Positions 54,151 to 63,665 of a DNA stretch of 64,000 nt are shown one piece after another. The stretch covers positions 248,001-312,000 of the forward strand of contig CAWIGC010000038.1 of NCBI GenBank assembly GCA_963835555.1, written 5' to 3'. The DNA is from Sulfopaludibacter sp963835555. Its GTDB lineage: Bacteria > Acidobacteriota > Terriglobia > Bryobacterales > Bryobacteraceae. The position numbers and the translations under genes were made by a program. A model generated the notes under the pieces. The model was given only the letters and a program-made list of their open reading frames with translations, ran no database searches and was not told where the DNA came from. The first letter of the stretch is position 1; every line of letters starts with the position of its first letter.

Positions 54151-54585
54151 CTATTCGCCCAGCAGATGAAGCACTATGGAGCGACGATGGCGCGCGGCCC
54201 GGTGCTCGAAAACGTAAATGCCCTGCCATGTTCCCAACGCCAGCCGCCCCTGTTCCACCGGAATGGAGATCTGCGTCAGCGTCAGGGCCGCGCGGATATG
54301 CGCCGGCATGTCGTCCGGCCCTTCGATGGTGTGGCGGTACAGCCGCGAATCCTCGGATACCAGCCGCCGGAAAAATTCGTTCAGGTCGTACACCACGTCC
54401 GGGTCGGCATTTTCCTGAATAGTCAGCGACGCCGAGGTGTGCTGTACGAAGAGCGTCAATAGGCCCGCGCGGACATCGCGGCCGGAGAGCCACTGCGCCA
54501 CCTGTCCGGTGATGTCGTACAGGCCTTGCCCGCTGGTGGACACTTGCAGGCGGTGCGAAAACTGCCGCAGCCCCGGACTACTCAA
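54151..54585 (-). CDS. YjbQ-family protein (secondary thiamine-phosphate synthase type)
   Basis: 144 residues with the UPF0047 signatures GLLTLFVQHTSASLTIQENADPDV, YRHTIEGPDDMPAHIRAALT and GTWQGIYVFEHRAARHRRSIV. Family members show weak thiamine-phosphate synthase activity; the true role is unclear. Overlaps the glmS stop by 8 nt. Confidence 0.9.
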   Translation of the reverse strand: MSSPGLRQFSHRLQVSTSGQGLYDITGQVAQWLSGRDVRAGLLTLFVQHTSASLTIQENADPDVVYDLNEFFRRLVSEDSRLYRHTIEGPDDMPAHIRAALTLTQISIPVEQGRLALGTWQGIYVFEHRAARHRRSIVLHLLGE

Positions 54586-56431
54586 CCGTTACACTCTTGG
54601 CCAGGTTGCGCGGCTGATCCACGTCGCAGCCGCGGCGCACCGAGATATGGTAAGCCAGCAGTTGCAGGGGCACGATCTCCAACAGCGGAGTCAGCACTTC
54701 CAGGCTCGGTGGAATCTCGATGACGTGGTTGGCCACCTTATGCACGGTTTCGTCGCCCTGGGTGGCCAGGGCGATCACGATGCCTTCGCGTGCCTTCACT
54801 TCCTGGATATTCGACAGGGTCTTTTCGTAAAGCAGGCGGCTCGCGCCGCTGGTCTTGTCGTGGGTGGACAGCACCACCACTGGAAGTTTCTCGTCGATCA
54901 GGGCATTGGGACCGTGCTTCATTTCGCCGGCCGGATACCCTTCGGCGTGGATATAGGAAATCTCTTTGAGTTTGAGCGCGCCTTCCAGCGCGATCGGAAA
55001 ATGAATGCCGCGCCCCAGGTACAGGGCGTCGGTGGAGTGAGACAGTTCGCGCGCCAGGCCTTCGTACATGGAATCGTTCGAAAGCACCGTTTCCATTTTG
55101 CCGGGGATGCGCATCAATTCCTGCATCAGGCAGCGGGACGCGCTCTCATCCAGATAGCCGCTGGTCTGGCCCAGGTACATCGCCAGAATAAAAAGCGCCG
55201 TTAACTGGCAGGTGAACGCTTTGGTGGAAGCTACGCCGATCTCCGGGCCGGCGTGCGTCATCAGCGTGCCGGCGGCCTCGCGCGTAATCATGCTGCCGAC
55301 TACGTTACAGATGGCTAGTGTTTTGGAGCCCTTCTGCTTGGCCTCGCGCTGTGCCGCCAGCGTGTCCGCCGTTTCGCCGGATTGCGAAATCACCACGGTG
55401 AGGGTGTCCGGCGTCACGATCGGGTCGCGGTACCGGAATTCGCTGCCGTAGTCCACCTCTACTGGAATGCGCGCCAGCTTTTCAATCATGAACTTGCCGG
55501 CCAGTCCCGCATGCCAACTGGTGCCGCAGGCGATGATCCGCACCTGGCGGAAGCGCGCAAATTCCGCCGGGGTGATGTCCATCTCGTCCAGGAAAATACG
55601 CCCGGTCTCCTGTCCCACGCGCCCCAGCATGGTGTCGCGAACGGCTCGCGGCTGCTCGTAAATCTCCTTGAGCATGAAGTGCTTGTAGCCGCCCTTTTCC
55701 GCCATGATGGGATCCCACAACACCCGCGTCACCTGGCGATTCACCGGCCGGCCGTCGAAATCGCTGAGCCGCACCCCCTCCGGAGTCAGCACCGCCATAT
55801 CGCCATCGGCCAGAAAAAACATGTCGCGCGTGTGACTCAGAATGGCTGGGACGTCGGAGGCTACAAAGTATTCGTTATCGCCCAACCCGATCACTACCGG
55901 CGGTCCATTGCGCGCCGCCACAATCTTGTTCGGGTCCGACCGCGAGATAAACACCAGGGCGAAAACCCCCGAGAGTTCCCTGACGGCCGCGCGCACGGCT
56001 TCTTCCAGGTTGCCGTGAAAGTGCTTCTCCACCAGATGCGCGATGATTTCGGTATCGGTTTCGGTCTTGAAGACGTGCCCTTCGGATTCCAACTGGTGCT
56101 TCAGCGACAGATAGTTTTCGACGATGCCGTTATGCACCACCACGATGTCGCCCTTGCAGTCGCTATGCGGATGCGCGTTCTCTTCGGTGGGCCGGCCGTG
56201 CGTGGCCCAGCGAGTGTGCCCAATTCCGTAGGAGCCGTCCACCGGGACCATGCGGATGGCCTCTTCCAGATTGTGCAGTTTACCTTTGGCGCGGCGCACC
56301 GCCAGTTGCCGGTCGTCACAATAGACGGCGATACCCGCGGAGTCGTATCCCCGGTATTCCAGCCGTTTCAACCCGTCGAGAATAATCGGCACGGCTTTCT
56401 GCCTGCCGATATAGCCTACGATTCCGCACAT
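54578..56431 (-). CDS. glmS: Glutamine--fructose-6-phosphate aminotransferase (isomerizing)
   Basis: 617 residues, normal length. Makes glucosamine-6-phosphate for cell-wall and LPS precursors. N-terminal glutaminase with Cys2 (MCGIVGYIGRQ), GHTRWATHGRPTEENAHPH and VVHNGIVENY; two SIS domains with ACGTSWHAGLAGKF, VVISQSGETADTLAA, STKAFTCQL and HGPNALIDEKLPVV, ending DQPRNLAKSVTVE. The frame is intact throughout. Confidence 0.97.
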   Translation of the reverse strand: MCGIVGYIGRQKAVPIILDGLKRLEYRGYDSAGIAVYCDDRQLAVRRAKGKLHNLEEAIRMVPVDGSYGIGHTRWATHGRPTEENAHPHSDCKGDIVVVHNGIVENYLSLKHQLESEGHVFKTETDTEIIAHLVEKHFHGNLEEAVRAAVRELSGVFALVFISRSDPNKIVAARNGPPVVIGLGDNEYFVASDVPAILSHTRDMFFLADGDMAVLTPEGVRLSDFDGRPVNRQVTRVLWDPIMAEKGGYKHFMLKEIYEQPRAVRDTMLGRVGQETGRIFLDEMDITPAEFARFRQVRIIACGTSWHAGLAGKFMIEKLARIPVEVDYGSEFRYRDPIVTPDTLTVVISQSGETADTLAAQREAKQKGSKTLAICNVVGSMITREAAGTLMTHAGPEIGVASTKAFTCQLTALFILAMYLGQTSGYLDESASRCLMQELMRIPGKMETVLSNDSMYEGLARELSHSTDALYLGRGIHFPIALEGALKLKEISYIHAEGYPAGEMKHGPNALIDEKLPVVVLSTHDKTSGASRLLYEKTLSNIQEVKAREGIVIALATQGDETVHKVANHVIEIPPSLEVLTPLLEIVPLQLLAYHISVRRGCDVDQPRNLAKSVTVE

Positions 56432-56454
56432 CCCCTTATTATAGGGGCGGCTAC

Positions 56455-56700
56455 TTAATCCAACAGTTCGACGCGATACTCTTCGATTACCGGGTTGGCC
56501 AACACTTCGTGGGCGATGGTTTCGATGTCCTTCTGCGCCTGCTCGGGCGTGACGCCCTCGGCAATGGCGATATCGAAAAACTTGCCCTGGCGCACCGTGG
56601 CGATGCCCTGGTAGCCGAGTCCGTGCAGCGCGGAACAGACGGTCTGCCCTTGCGGGTCGAGCACCGTGGATTTCAAGGAGACAAAAACGCGGGCTTTCAT
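56455..56700 (-). CDS. purS: Phosphoribosylformylglycinamidine synthase subunit PurS
   Basis: 81 residues from ATG 56700 (MKARVFVSLKSTVLDPQG), the usual PurS size. Contains VCSALHGLGYQGIATVRQGKFFDI and a C-terminal VIEEYRVEL. Small subunit that couples PurQ glutaminase to PurL in purine synthesis. purQ and purL are not next to it. Divergent from murI with 56 nt between starts. Confidence 0.93.
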   Translation of the reverse strand: MKARVFVSLKSTVLDPQGQTVCSALHGLGYQGIATVRQGKFFDIAIAEGVTPEQAQKDIETIAHEVLANPVIEEYRVELLD

Positions 56701-56756
56701 TGTGGAATTCCGATTATCGCACGCCAAACGGCCCGGAACGTGCATCCTCTTCGGCA

Positions 56757-57599
56757 ATGACCTTGAAACTGCAGTTGCGACACGCTATCGGCGTGTTCGA
56801 TTCCGGAGTTGGAGGACTTACCGTGCTGCAGGCTTTACGCCGCCGGATGCCCCACCGCGATTTCGTGTATCTGGGTGACACGGCGCGCGTGCCCTATGGC
56901 CGTAAACCCCCGGAAATGGTAGTCGAATTCGCTGCCGGCATCGCCCGCTTCCTATGTGAAATGGGACTGGACGGCCTGGTGGTAGCGTGTAATACCGCCT
57001 CCGCCGTGGCGCTTCCGGGACTGGCCGAAAGCTGCCCCGTCCCGGTGTGGGGAGTCATCGATCCCGGTGTGGAAGCCGCGACACGCGTCACCCGTTCGGG
57101 CAACGTCGGAGTGATCGGAACCAAGGCGACTATTGCCAGCGGCGCTTACCAGCGTAGGCTGGAAGCGCGCGGACTTCGTGTGTGGGCGCGGGCCTGCCCC
57201 ATGCTGGTGCACCTGGTGGAAGAAGGCTTGGCAGATTCGCCGGAAGCGGAATTGCTGGCGCGGCATTACCTGAGCGGCCATCCGGATATCGACACGCTCG
57301 TGCTGGGATGCACGCACTATCCGCTGCTGCGAAACGTGCTGCGGCGGGTCGCTGGAAAAGGCGTGAACCTGGTGGACAGCGCGGAAGTGACGGCGGAATG
57401 TGTGGAGGCCGCGCTGGGCACGCCGCACGCCTGCTTCGTACAAGGGCGCGTCCTGCACTTCGTCACCGGCGACCCTCTGGCATTTGCCCACACCGCTCGC
57501 GTGCTCGGTGGCGTTGATGGTGAGATCGAGCCCCTGCCACTGCAGGAACTATCCCGAAATCCGCAGGCGACCCGCCGGACTGCCGGAATTTCAGACTAA
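56757..57599 (+). CDS. murI: Glutamate racemase
   Basis: 280 residues from ATG 56757. Supplies D-glutamate for peptidoglycan. Both catalytic Cys are present: VVACNTASAVAL and LGCTHYPLLRNVL; N-terminal IGVFDSGVGGLTVLQAL and YLGDTARVPYG are the classical MurI signatures. Confidence 0.96.
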   Translation: MTLKLQLRHAIGVFDSGVGGLTVLQALRRRMPHRDFVYLGDTARVPYGRKPPEMVVEFAAGIARFLCEMGLDGLVVACNTASAVALPGLAESCPVPVWGVIDPGVEAATRVTRSGNVGVIGTKATIASGAYQRRLEARGLRVWARACPMLVHLVEEGLADSPEAELLARHYLSGHPDIDTLVLGCTHYPLLRNVLRRVAGKGVNLVDSAEVTAECVEAALGTPHACFVQGRVLHFVTGDPLAFAHTARVLGGVDGEIEPLPLQELSRNPQATRRTAGISD

Positions 57600-57704
57600 C
57601 TAATCCGATAATCCCTCACGAACCACCGCCCCGAGCCAGCTAACTCCTTTCCGATGTGCATGGCCCCAGCCGTGCAACTTCATCCATGGAAAGGAGAAGT
57701 TTCC

Positions 57705-57968
57705 GTGAACGATCCTTCGACTTATTGGCTGACTCTCACCAATGCAGCGTTGGGCATTGTGGTTCTGATTTGCTTCCTCGCGGTGGGCATCGGCGTCCTG
57801 CAGGAAGTCTCCGCGAGGCGGAAGAAGCGGATCGAGTTGTCGCAGTTAGACCGCGAGGTCGCAGACCTGGTGGCGTCCTTCCAGGACGGCCACGCCTTTC
57901 ACACTCCCGGTCTTGGCCTCACCATGGCGGATGGCGGCGAGAAGCTCGACAAAGAAGAGGAGCGGTAG
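57705..57968 (+). CDS. Small membrane protein at the head of the redox operon
   Basis: 87 residues from GTG 57705, which follows AAAGGAG with an eight-base spacer. One helix (ALGIVVLICFLAVGIGVLQEV) then a charged cytoplasmic tail (SARRKKRIELSQLDREVADLVASF). No family recognised. Five bases before the Cys-rich GcvH-like gene, so it is the first gene of the operon. Confidence 0.75.
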   Translation: MNDPSTYWLTLTNAALGIVVLICFLAVGIGVLQEVSARRKKRIELSQLDREVADLVASFQDGHAFHTPGLGLTMADGGEKLDKEEER

Positions 57969-57973
57969 CCCGT

Positions 57974-58861
57974 ATGACCTGCCCCTTCCTCAGAGAAGCC
58001 CAGGTCAAGTACTGCCGGACTGCTGCTGTCCGGAAGCTGATTCCCCTGGCGCACGCCGGACGGACCGAAGAGAAATGCTCATCGGGGGAATATCGCACCT
58101 GCAAGGTGTTTCAAACGCAGCCGCTCGAAGAATCGGCGGACCAGGGGCCGTGCCCGTTCCTGCGGGAATCGCTGATGCAATACTGCGCGGCGGCCCCGGT
58201 GGCAAAACTGGTGCCCTATAGCGAATCGTTGCTCTCGCGCTGCGGCACCGATAGCTACCACTATTGCGAACTGTACCTTTCCATGGCCCAGCCGGGCATT
58301 CCATCGGAGGAAGTGGAAGGGCTCGCCATGCCGGAGCGGCTGCGCTACACCGCCAATCACCTGTGGCTGGACATGGGTGAAGACGGCATGTGCCACGTGG
58401 GAATCGATGCGTTTCTCAGCCGCGTGTTGGGGCCGGTGGACCGGCTCACCTTCGTGCAGTTGCAAGGGCGCACCCGGCCGGCCGCGGTGCTCACCGTAAA
58501 CGGCGTGGACCTGGAGGTAATGTTCCCCAACGCCATCCTGCTGACCGCCTGCAATCTCTACCTGCGGGCCAATCCCTCGCGCCTCACCAGCGAGCCTTAC
58601 ACCACGGGGTGGCTGTTCGAAGGAAGGCCCCTGCCCGAGACCACGGAGAGCCTGATGGAAGGCCCGGCCGCGCGGCATTGGATGGAACAGGAACAGCGGC
58701 GCATGAACGAATTTCTCCAGCAGAGAACAGGCGCCCGCTCGGGCACGATGGCCGATGGCGGCCTGTTCACAGCCGGCCTGGCGCACCATCTGGATGGCGA
58801 CCGGCTGCGCGTGCTGTTTCACGAATTTTTCTCGCCTTACGCGAGCGGAAAGAGAGTCTGA
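57974..58861 (+). CDS. Cys-rich protein with lipoyl-less GcvH-like domain
   Basis: 295 residues. Two Cys modules, CPFLREAQVKYCRTAAVRKL...KCSSGEYRTC (1-43) and CPFLRESLMQYCAAAPVAKL...RCGTDSYHYC (60-98), look like tandem metal or cluster sites. Then a GcvH-like beta-barrel (about 120-215): LRYTANHLWLDMGEDGMCHVGIDAFLSRVLG, ending YTTGWLFEG. In true GcvH the lipoyl Lys is in ESVKAASD; here the equivalent stretch is TVNGVDLEVMF without Lys. No signal peptide. Upstream of the cytochrome gene by zero bases; possibly an assembly or electron-transfer accessory (inference). Confidence 0.75.
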   Translation: MTCPFLREAQVKYCRTAAVRKLIPLAHAGRTEEKCSSGEYRTCKVFQTQPLEESADQGPCPFLRESLMQYCAAAPVAKLVPYSESLLSRCGTDSYHYCELYLSMAQPGIPSEEVEGLAMPERLRYTANHLWLDMGEDGMCHVGIDAFLSRVLGPVDRLTFVQLQGRTRPAAVLTVNGVDLEVMFPNAILLTACNLYLRANPSRLTSEPYTTGWLFEGRPLPETTESLMEGPAARHWMEQEQRRMNEFLQQRTGARSGTMADGGLFTAGLAHHLDGDRLRVLFHEFFSPYASGKRV

Positions 58862-59434
58862 ATGCGCGGAATTTTCCCATTTGCGGCCGGTGTGGCAATC
58901 ATGCTGGTGGCAGGGTGGGCGGGGTTTCCCCACGCCATTTACAAGAGCCGGCCTCAGCCGGTGGATTTCAGTCACAAGGTCCACGCCGATAAGGCCGGCC
59001 AGAAATGCGAGGATTGTCACGCGTTTCGTCCCGATGGGACGTTCGCCGGCATCCCCGCTCTGGACAAATGCGCCGGCTGTCACGCCGCGCCGATGGGCGC
59101 CACGGCGGCGGAAAAGAATTTTGTCGAGCAGTACGTCACGCCCGCGCGCGAACCGCAATGGGCGGTATACGCACGGCAGCCCGAAAACGTCTTCTTCAGC
59201 CACATCGCGCACGTGAAGCGGGCGAAACTTGCGTGCGAAAGCTGCCACGGCGATCATGGCGCGTCGGACCATCTGCTGCCGTACCAGGAAGACCGCGTGA
59301 GCGGCTACTCCCGCAACATCTGGCAGACGGCGGAGCGCGTGAAGACCACGCGCGCGGCCATGACCATGAGCGCCTGCGTGGAATGCCACCGGCAGCAGGG
59401 GCTGGAACACAGTTGCCTGGACTGCCACAAATAG
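58862..59434 (+). CDS. qrcA: Pentaheme cytochrome c, QrcA/ActA-like
   Basis: 190 residues with five CxxCH haem sites: Cys49, Cys70, Cys125, Cys172 and Cys185. N-terminal uncleaved or cleaved signal anchor (FPFAAGVAIMLVAGWAGF). The first part, DFSHKVHADKAGQKCEDCH, is of the cytochrome c7/c3 type. It would accept or donate electrons on the periplasmic face for the molybdopterin-like subunit encoded next. QrcA of sulfate reducers has six haems, ActA five; the symbol is tentative. Confidence 0.85.
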   Translation: MRGIFPFAAGVAIMLVAGWAGFPHAIYKSRPQPVDFSHKVHADKAGQKCEDCHAFRPDGTFAGIPALDKCAGCHAAPMGATAAEKNFVEQYVTPAREPQWAVYARQPENVFFSHIAHVKRAKLACESCHGDHGASDHLLPYQEDRVSGYSRNIWQTAERVKTTRAAMTMSACVECHRQQGLEHSCLDCHK

Positions 59435-59444
59435 GAGGCCCACC

Positions 59445-61264
59445 ATGACATCCACCCGAAGAGATCTTTTCAAGTTCGCCGGCGGCGCGGCAGTGGGCGC
59501 CCTGTTCACGCCGGCTCCGTGGCGGCTGGTCACGGATACCGCGCTCTGGTCGGAAACCTGGCCCGGCGTGCCGCGCCCCGCGCGTGGCGAAATTCGCGCG
59601 AAGTACACCAATTGTTCGCTTTGTCCGGCGGGGTGCGCCGTACGCGCCCGCTGCGTGGGCGAGCAGCCTGTAGCACTGATGGGAGTTTTGGAGCACCCGT
59701 TCACGCACGGCGCGCTGTGCCCGTTTGGCCTGGCGGGGCATCATCTTCCGTACCATCCCGCGCGAATCTCGCAGGGTCCCGTGAAGCAGGCAGCCGCGGC
59801 AATTTCGGATGCCCTGAAGCTCTGCGCCGCCGGTGAACGAATCGCCGTGCTGGATCTGCGGCCCGGACGCACCGCCTCCTGGACCTACCGCCGCGCATTA
59901 GCGCAGTGGAAGAACGGCACGTACCTGGCGCTGCCGCGCACGTTCGGCGGAAACCTTGCGGTGAAACTGGCCGCGGCTAAGACGGTCCTCAGCTTTGGGA
60001 CTCCCCTGCTGGACGGCTGGGGTACACCGGGCAACGTGATCGCCGCGCGCGAAGGCTTCCGCCTGATTCAGGCCGAGACGGTGGAATCGCGAACGGCCGT
60101 GATGGCGGACCAGTGGCTGCCCATCCGGCCGGGGTCAGAAACGGCGCTGGCGCGTGCCATCGCGAATGTGTTGGCGAACCAGCCCCTGCATGACGCGGCC
60201 CTGGAAACCGGGCTGACGGAGGCGCAGATTATAGCCGCCGCTCGGGACTTGGCCGATAACGGCCCGTCGTTAGTGTTGGATGCCCGGGACCGGCCCGAAA
60301 TTCTGGCGCTGAATCAATTGGTGGACAGTCTGGGACACACCATTGTGACGCGCCGCGAAACTCCGGTCCCCGGCGAGTGGAAAAATGCCGTAGCCGCGAC
60401 GGAACTGAGTGCGGTGCCGGATGGTTCGGTACGCGTCCTGCTGATTGACGAATCGGCGCCGGGCGCCATACCTGCCCTGGAGCGCGATCGAAAAGAAACT
60501 GGTCGCGGAGAATCCGGTGGTGGTGGCGTTCGCCTGGTCGGGCGAAGGCTACGGGCGCCACGCGCAATTACGTCCTGCCCACCGCGGTGTACCCGGAGAT
60601 GGTGGATGATATCCCGCCCGCGGTGGATTCGCCGGCCGCCATGTTCCGGCTCTCGTCTGCCGTTAGTGCCGCCGCCGGCCGGATGTGGTGAACCCGCCGG
60701 AGTTCGTCGCCGCCCTGGCGGCGATCTCTGCGTCGAATGCCCTGCGGGAACGCGCCGATGCCATCCACAAATCCGGTCGCGGAACCTTATTCACTTATGC
60801 CGACGCGAAATCGACGCCGTGAAAGATGTCAAGGCGGACGACTTCTGGAAGGCACTGAATGAAGGCGGCTGCTGGATGGATGCGGTACCGGAGGGAACGC
60901 GGAGAGCCCTAAGCTGGCGCTCGGCCCGCCTGCCGCGGACGTCGTCGGCGGACAGCCTTCCGCTGGCCGTGGTGATGACTGAACGGGCCGGCCGGACCGG
61001 GTTCGCCGATTCTCTCCAAGCTGTACCAGGAATCCAACCTGCGGCTGCGCCCGGACCGGGTGGCGCTCCATCCCGTACGGTGGCGAGCGATTGCGGGGTT
61101 GAGGATGGCGGCAGGGCGATCCTGGAGACCGGCTGCGGCCGGCTCGATGTCGGGTGACTCGTGGACGCGGGCGCTCCGCCGGGGGTGGTGCAGGTGGCGG
61201 CCGGGCCGCGCACGCTGGATATTGTGCGCGCTCTTCGCCGCGGGCAAAGGTGGTGCGGGCATGA
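59445..61264 (+). CDS. qrcB: Molybdopterin-oxidoreductase-like subunit, QrcB-like (several frameshifts)
   Basis: About 605 residues. Tat signal (STRRDLFKFAGGAAVGALF), an iron-sulfur motif NCSLCPAGCAVRARC with a fourth Cys in GALCPFG (C-x2-C-x3-C-x27-C pattern), then a CISM-family fold (RISQGPVKQAAAAISDALKL, LSFGTPLLDGWGTPGNVI). Frameshifts near 60475, 60560, 60680 and several between 60800 and 61260. The restored end KVVRA-TGA (61262-61264) overlaps the next ATG. Smaller than catalytic molybdoenzymes, in line with Qrc/ActB1 subunits that lack the cofactor; absence of Mo is an inference. Confidence 0.82.
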
Positions 61265-62026
61265 CTCGGACCAAACAAAAACATCCGGGCGGCGCGCTAC
61301 GGCATGACCATCGATGTGGACCGGTGCACGGCTGCGGCGCCTGCATGGTGGCATGCGCCGTGGAAAACAATGTTCCCCCGGCCCACGCGGGCGCGACCGA
61401 CCGCAACGGGCTCACCTGGATCCGCGTGTACAAGGTGGATAACGGCCGAGCCTATCCGGACAACGCGGTCGGCGTTCGTGCCGGTGCTGTGCCAGCAGTG
61501 CGGCAACGAAACGCCCTGCGCGCATGTCTGCCCGCAGCAGGCGGTGGATGTGGATCCGGCCACCGGCGTAGTGGGCCAGATGCCGGAGCGCTGCCTGGGC
61601 TGCCGCTACTGCATGGCGGCCTGCCCCTATCACGCGCGTTACTTCAACTGGTGGGATCCGGCGTGGCCCGAGGGCATGGAGAAGACGCTGAATCCCGACG
61701 TGGCGCCGCGCATGCGCGGCGTGGTGGAGAAGTGCAACTTCTGTCACGGCCGCTGGCACGCCGCCAAGCAGCAGGCCGCGGCCGAAGGAAAGCCGGACAC
61801 CGAGCCGGTGCAGTACTGCCGGCCTGCGCGGAGGCCTGCCCCACCGGGGCCATCCGGTTCGGCGACCTGAACGACCCCGCCAGCGCCCCGGCCCTGGCGG
61901 CCGCGGAGCGGCGGCAGCTTCCGCCTGCTGGAAAAGCTCGGCACCGACCCAAGATTTATTACCGGTCGAAACGCGAGTGGGTGCGCGAGATCGCCGATGC
62001 GCCGCACCCCTCGCCGGGCAGCATGA
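61261..62026 (+). CDS. qrcC: Four-cluster ferredoxin-type subunit, QrcC-like (frameshifts)
   Basis: About 255 residues. Restored reading MTIDVDRCTGCGACMVACAVENN, LCQQCGNETPCAHVCP, RCLGCRYCMAACPYHARYFNW, KCNFCHGRW and CPACAEACPTGAI, i.e. four Cys sets as in DmsB/NrfC/PsrB-type subunits. Shifts near 61275, 61331, 61478, 61823 and 61915. Start ATG 61261 overlaps the qrcB stop; the end is uncertain (TGA at 62024-62026 or TAA at 62051). Passes electrons between the cytochrome/B subunits and the membrane quinone site. Confidence 0.85.
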
Positions 62027-62046
62027 CGCCGGAAAGGAGAACCACC

Positions 62047-63296
62047 GTGGATAAGCAATTCATCGCGCGCGGCGTGAAGCGCTGCTCCACGCGGAAAGTT
62101 CCTGCTGTGGATCCTGCCCTGGGTGGCGCTGCTGGTGTTCGGCCTCTATTCGGCGGGCCTGTGCCTGGTGAAGGGCCTGAACCAGACCAACATGGACAAC
62201 CGCTTCGCGTTCGGCCTGTGGATCTTCCTGGACCTGACCGTGATCGCGCTGGGCGCGGGCGCGTTCTTCACCGGCTTCCTGCTGTACATCCTGAAGCTGA
62301 AGGAACTGCGGGCGGTCATCAACAGCGCGGTGGTGATCGGGCTGGTCTGCTACAGCGGCGCGGTGTGCGTGCTGGCGGTGGACGTGGGCCAGCCGCTGCG
62401 CGCCTGGTTCACGTTCTGGTATCCCAACGTGCACTCGATGCTGACGGAGGTCACCTTCTGCATCAGTTGCTACCTCACGGTGCTGGCCATCGAGTATCTG
62501 CCCATCGTGCTGAAGAACCGCAAGCTGCGCCAGGTGCCGTCGTTCCTGGTGTTCGAATTCGAGCTGCACAAGCTGGTCTACGTGCTGGCGGGCGTGGGGA
62601 CGTTCCTTTCGTTCTTCCACCAGGGCTCGCTGGGCGGCCTGTACGGCGTGCTGCGCGGCCGGCCGTTCGCGTTCCGCGAAGGCCTGGCGGTGTGGCCGTC
62701 GACGTTCTTCCTGTTCATCCTCTCGGCCGCGGCGGTGGGCCCGAGCTTCATCCTGCTGACCACCTGGCTGGTGGAGAAGATCATCGCGGAAGCGGCTGGT
62801 GCGGCCGGAAGTGCTGCAGCTGCTGGGCCGGATTTCCGGGCTGCTGCTGGCCGTCTACGTGCTGGCGAAGACCGTGGACACGCTGATCTGGATCAACCGC
62901 ACGTCGCCGGAGGCCGGCTTCCCGGCGGCGCAATACTACTAGCTGGAAGCCGTTCGGCACCTGGATTCTGTTCGCGGAGATCGTGTTGTTCGGCCTGGTG
63001 CCGGCATTGATCCTGCTGGCGCCGCAGTCTGCGGGCGCGCACCGGCTGGCTGGTTGCGCCGCGGCCCTGGCCTGCTGCCGGCGTGGCGCTGAACCGATTC
63101 GTGCTGACGGTGCAGACGCTGGCGCTGCCCACGCTCTCCTTCGACCGGTTCCTGTCCTACACGCCGAGCTGGCAGGAGACCGGCACATTTCTGGCGGTGG
63201 TGGCGTACGGCGTGCTGGTCTATTCGTTCTCGTTCCGCTACTTCCAGCTCTTCCCTGCGGAGCGCGAACTGAAGTTCGGAGCAGGCCGCCCGATGA
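62047..63296 (+). CDS. qrcD: NrfD-like membrane subunit, QrcD-like (frameshifts)
   Basis: About 415 residues, around ten helices. GTG 62047 behind AAAGGAG. Helices include LLWILPWVALLVFGLYSAGL, FGLWIFLDLTVIALGAGAFFTGFLLYIL, VVIGLVCYSGAVCVLAVDVGQP and STFFLFILSAAAVGPSFILL; HQGSLGGLYGVLRGRPFAF is typical of the NrfD/PsrC quinone site region. Shifts near 62095, 62797, 62941 and 63040-63080. The stop is best read as TGA 63294-63296. Menaquinone oxidation or reduction at the membrane. Confidence 0.87.
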
Positions 63297-63324
63297 AGGT
63301 GAGCGTTGGCCGGGAGATATCGAC

Positions 63325-63634
63325 ATGTTGCCATGGAACTATGGATTTCATCTGGACTGCCGGACACATCGTTTTTCTGGGAGCGTTCTACACTGTGCTG
63401 GCGGTGGTCGGCCACCACGCTGGTGAGTGCGGCCCTGCGCTCGCGCCGGGCGCTGCGCGGCGCGCAAGGCTGGAGCGCATCCGCTGGCATTCGGAATTCC
63501 ACGACCTGCCGGCCGGCGACCGCGTCTGCCGCCACGTGCTCACCGGCGAGTTGGAAAGTCGCGAGTGTCCGCATGCCTTCGACTGCCGCGAGTGCGAGAC
63601 GCACGCCAAACTGGTGGAGCACCATGCCGCGTAG
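63325..63634 (+). CDS. Small membrane protein with Cys-rich tail (one or two frameshifts)
   Basis: About 103 residues. ATG 63325 follows GGGAG. Reads MLPWNYGF, then after a shift near 63345 a helix IWTAGHIVFLGAFYTVLAVV, then after a shift near 63415 a soluble tail with RVCRHVLTGELESRECPHAFDCRECETHAKL, a Cys/His set able to bind a metal or cluster. The CPHAF/CRECE spacing recalls the Cys modules of the protein at 57974. No named family; part of the redox operon. Confidence 0.65.
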
Positions 63635-63665
63635 CCGCGGCCGAGGGAAGGAGGAGATCTTCGGG

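Noticed and set aside
58079..59704. A 541-codon open frame on the minus strand across the cytochrome gene
   Set aside because: Opposite a pentaheme cytochrome with five CxxCH sites; the minus frame has no coherent features.
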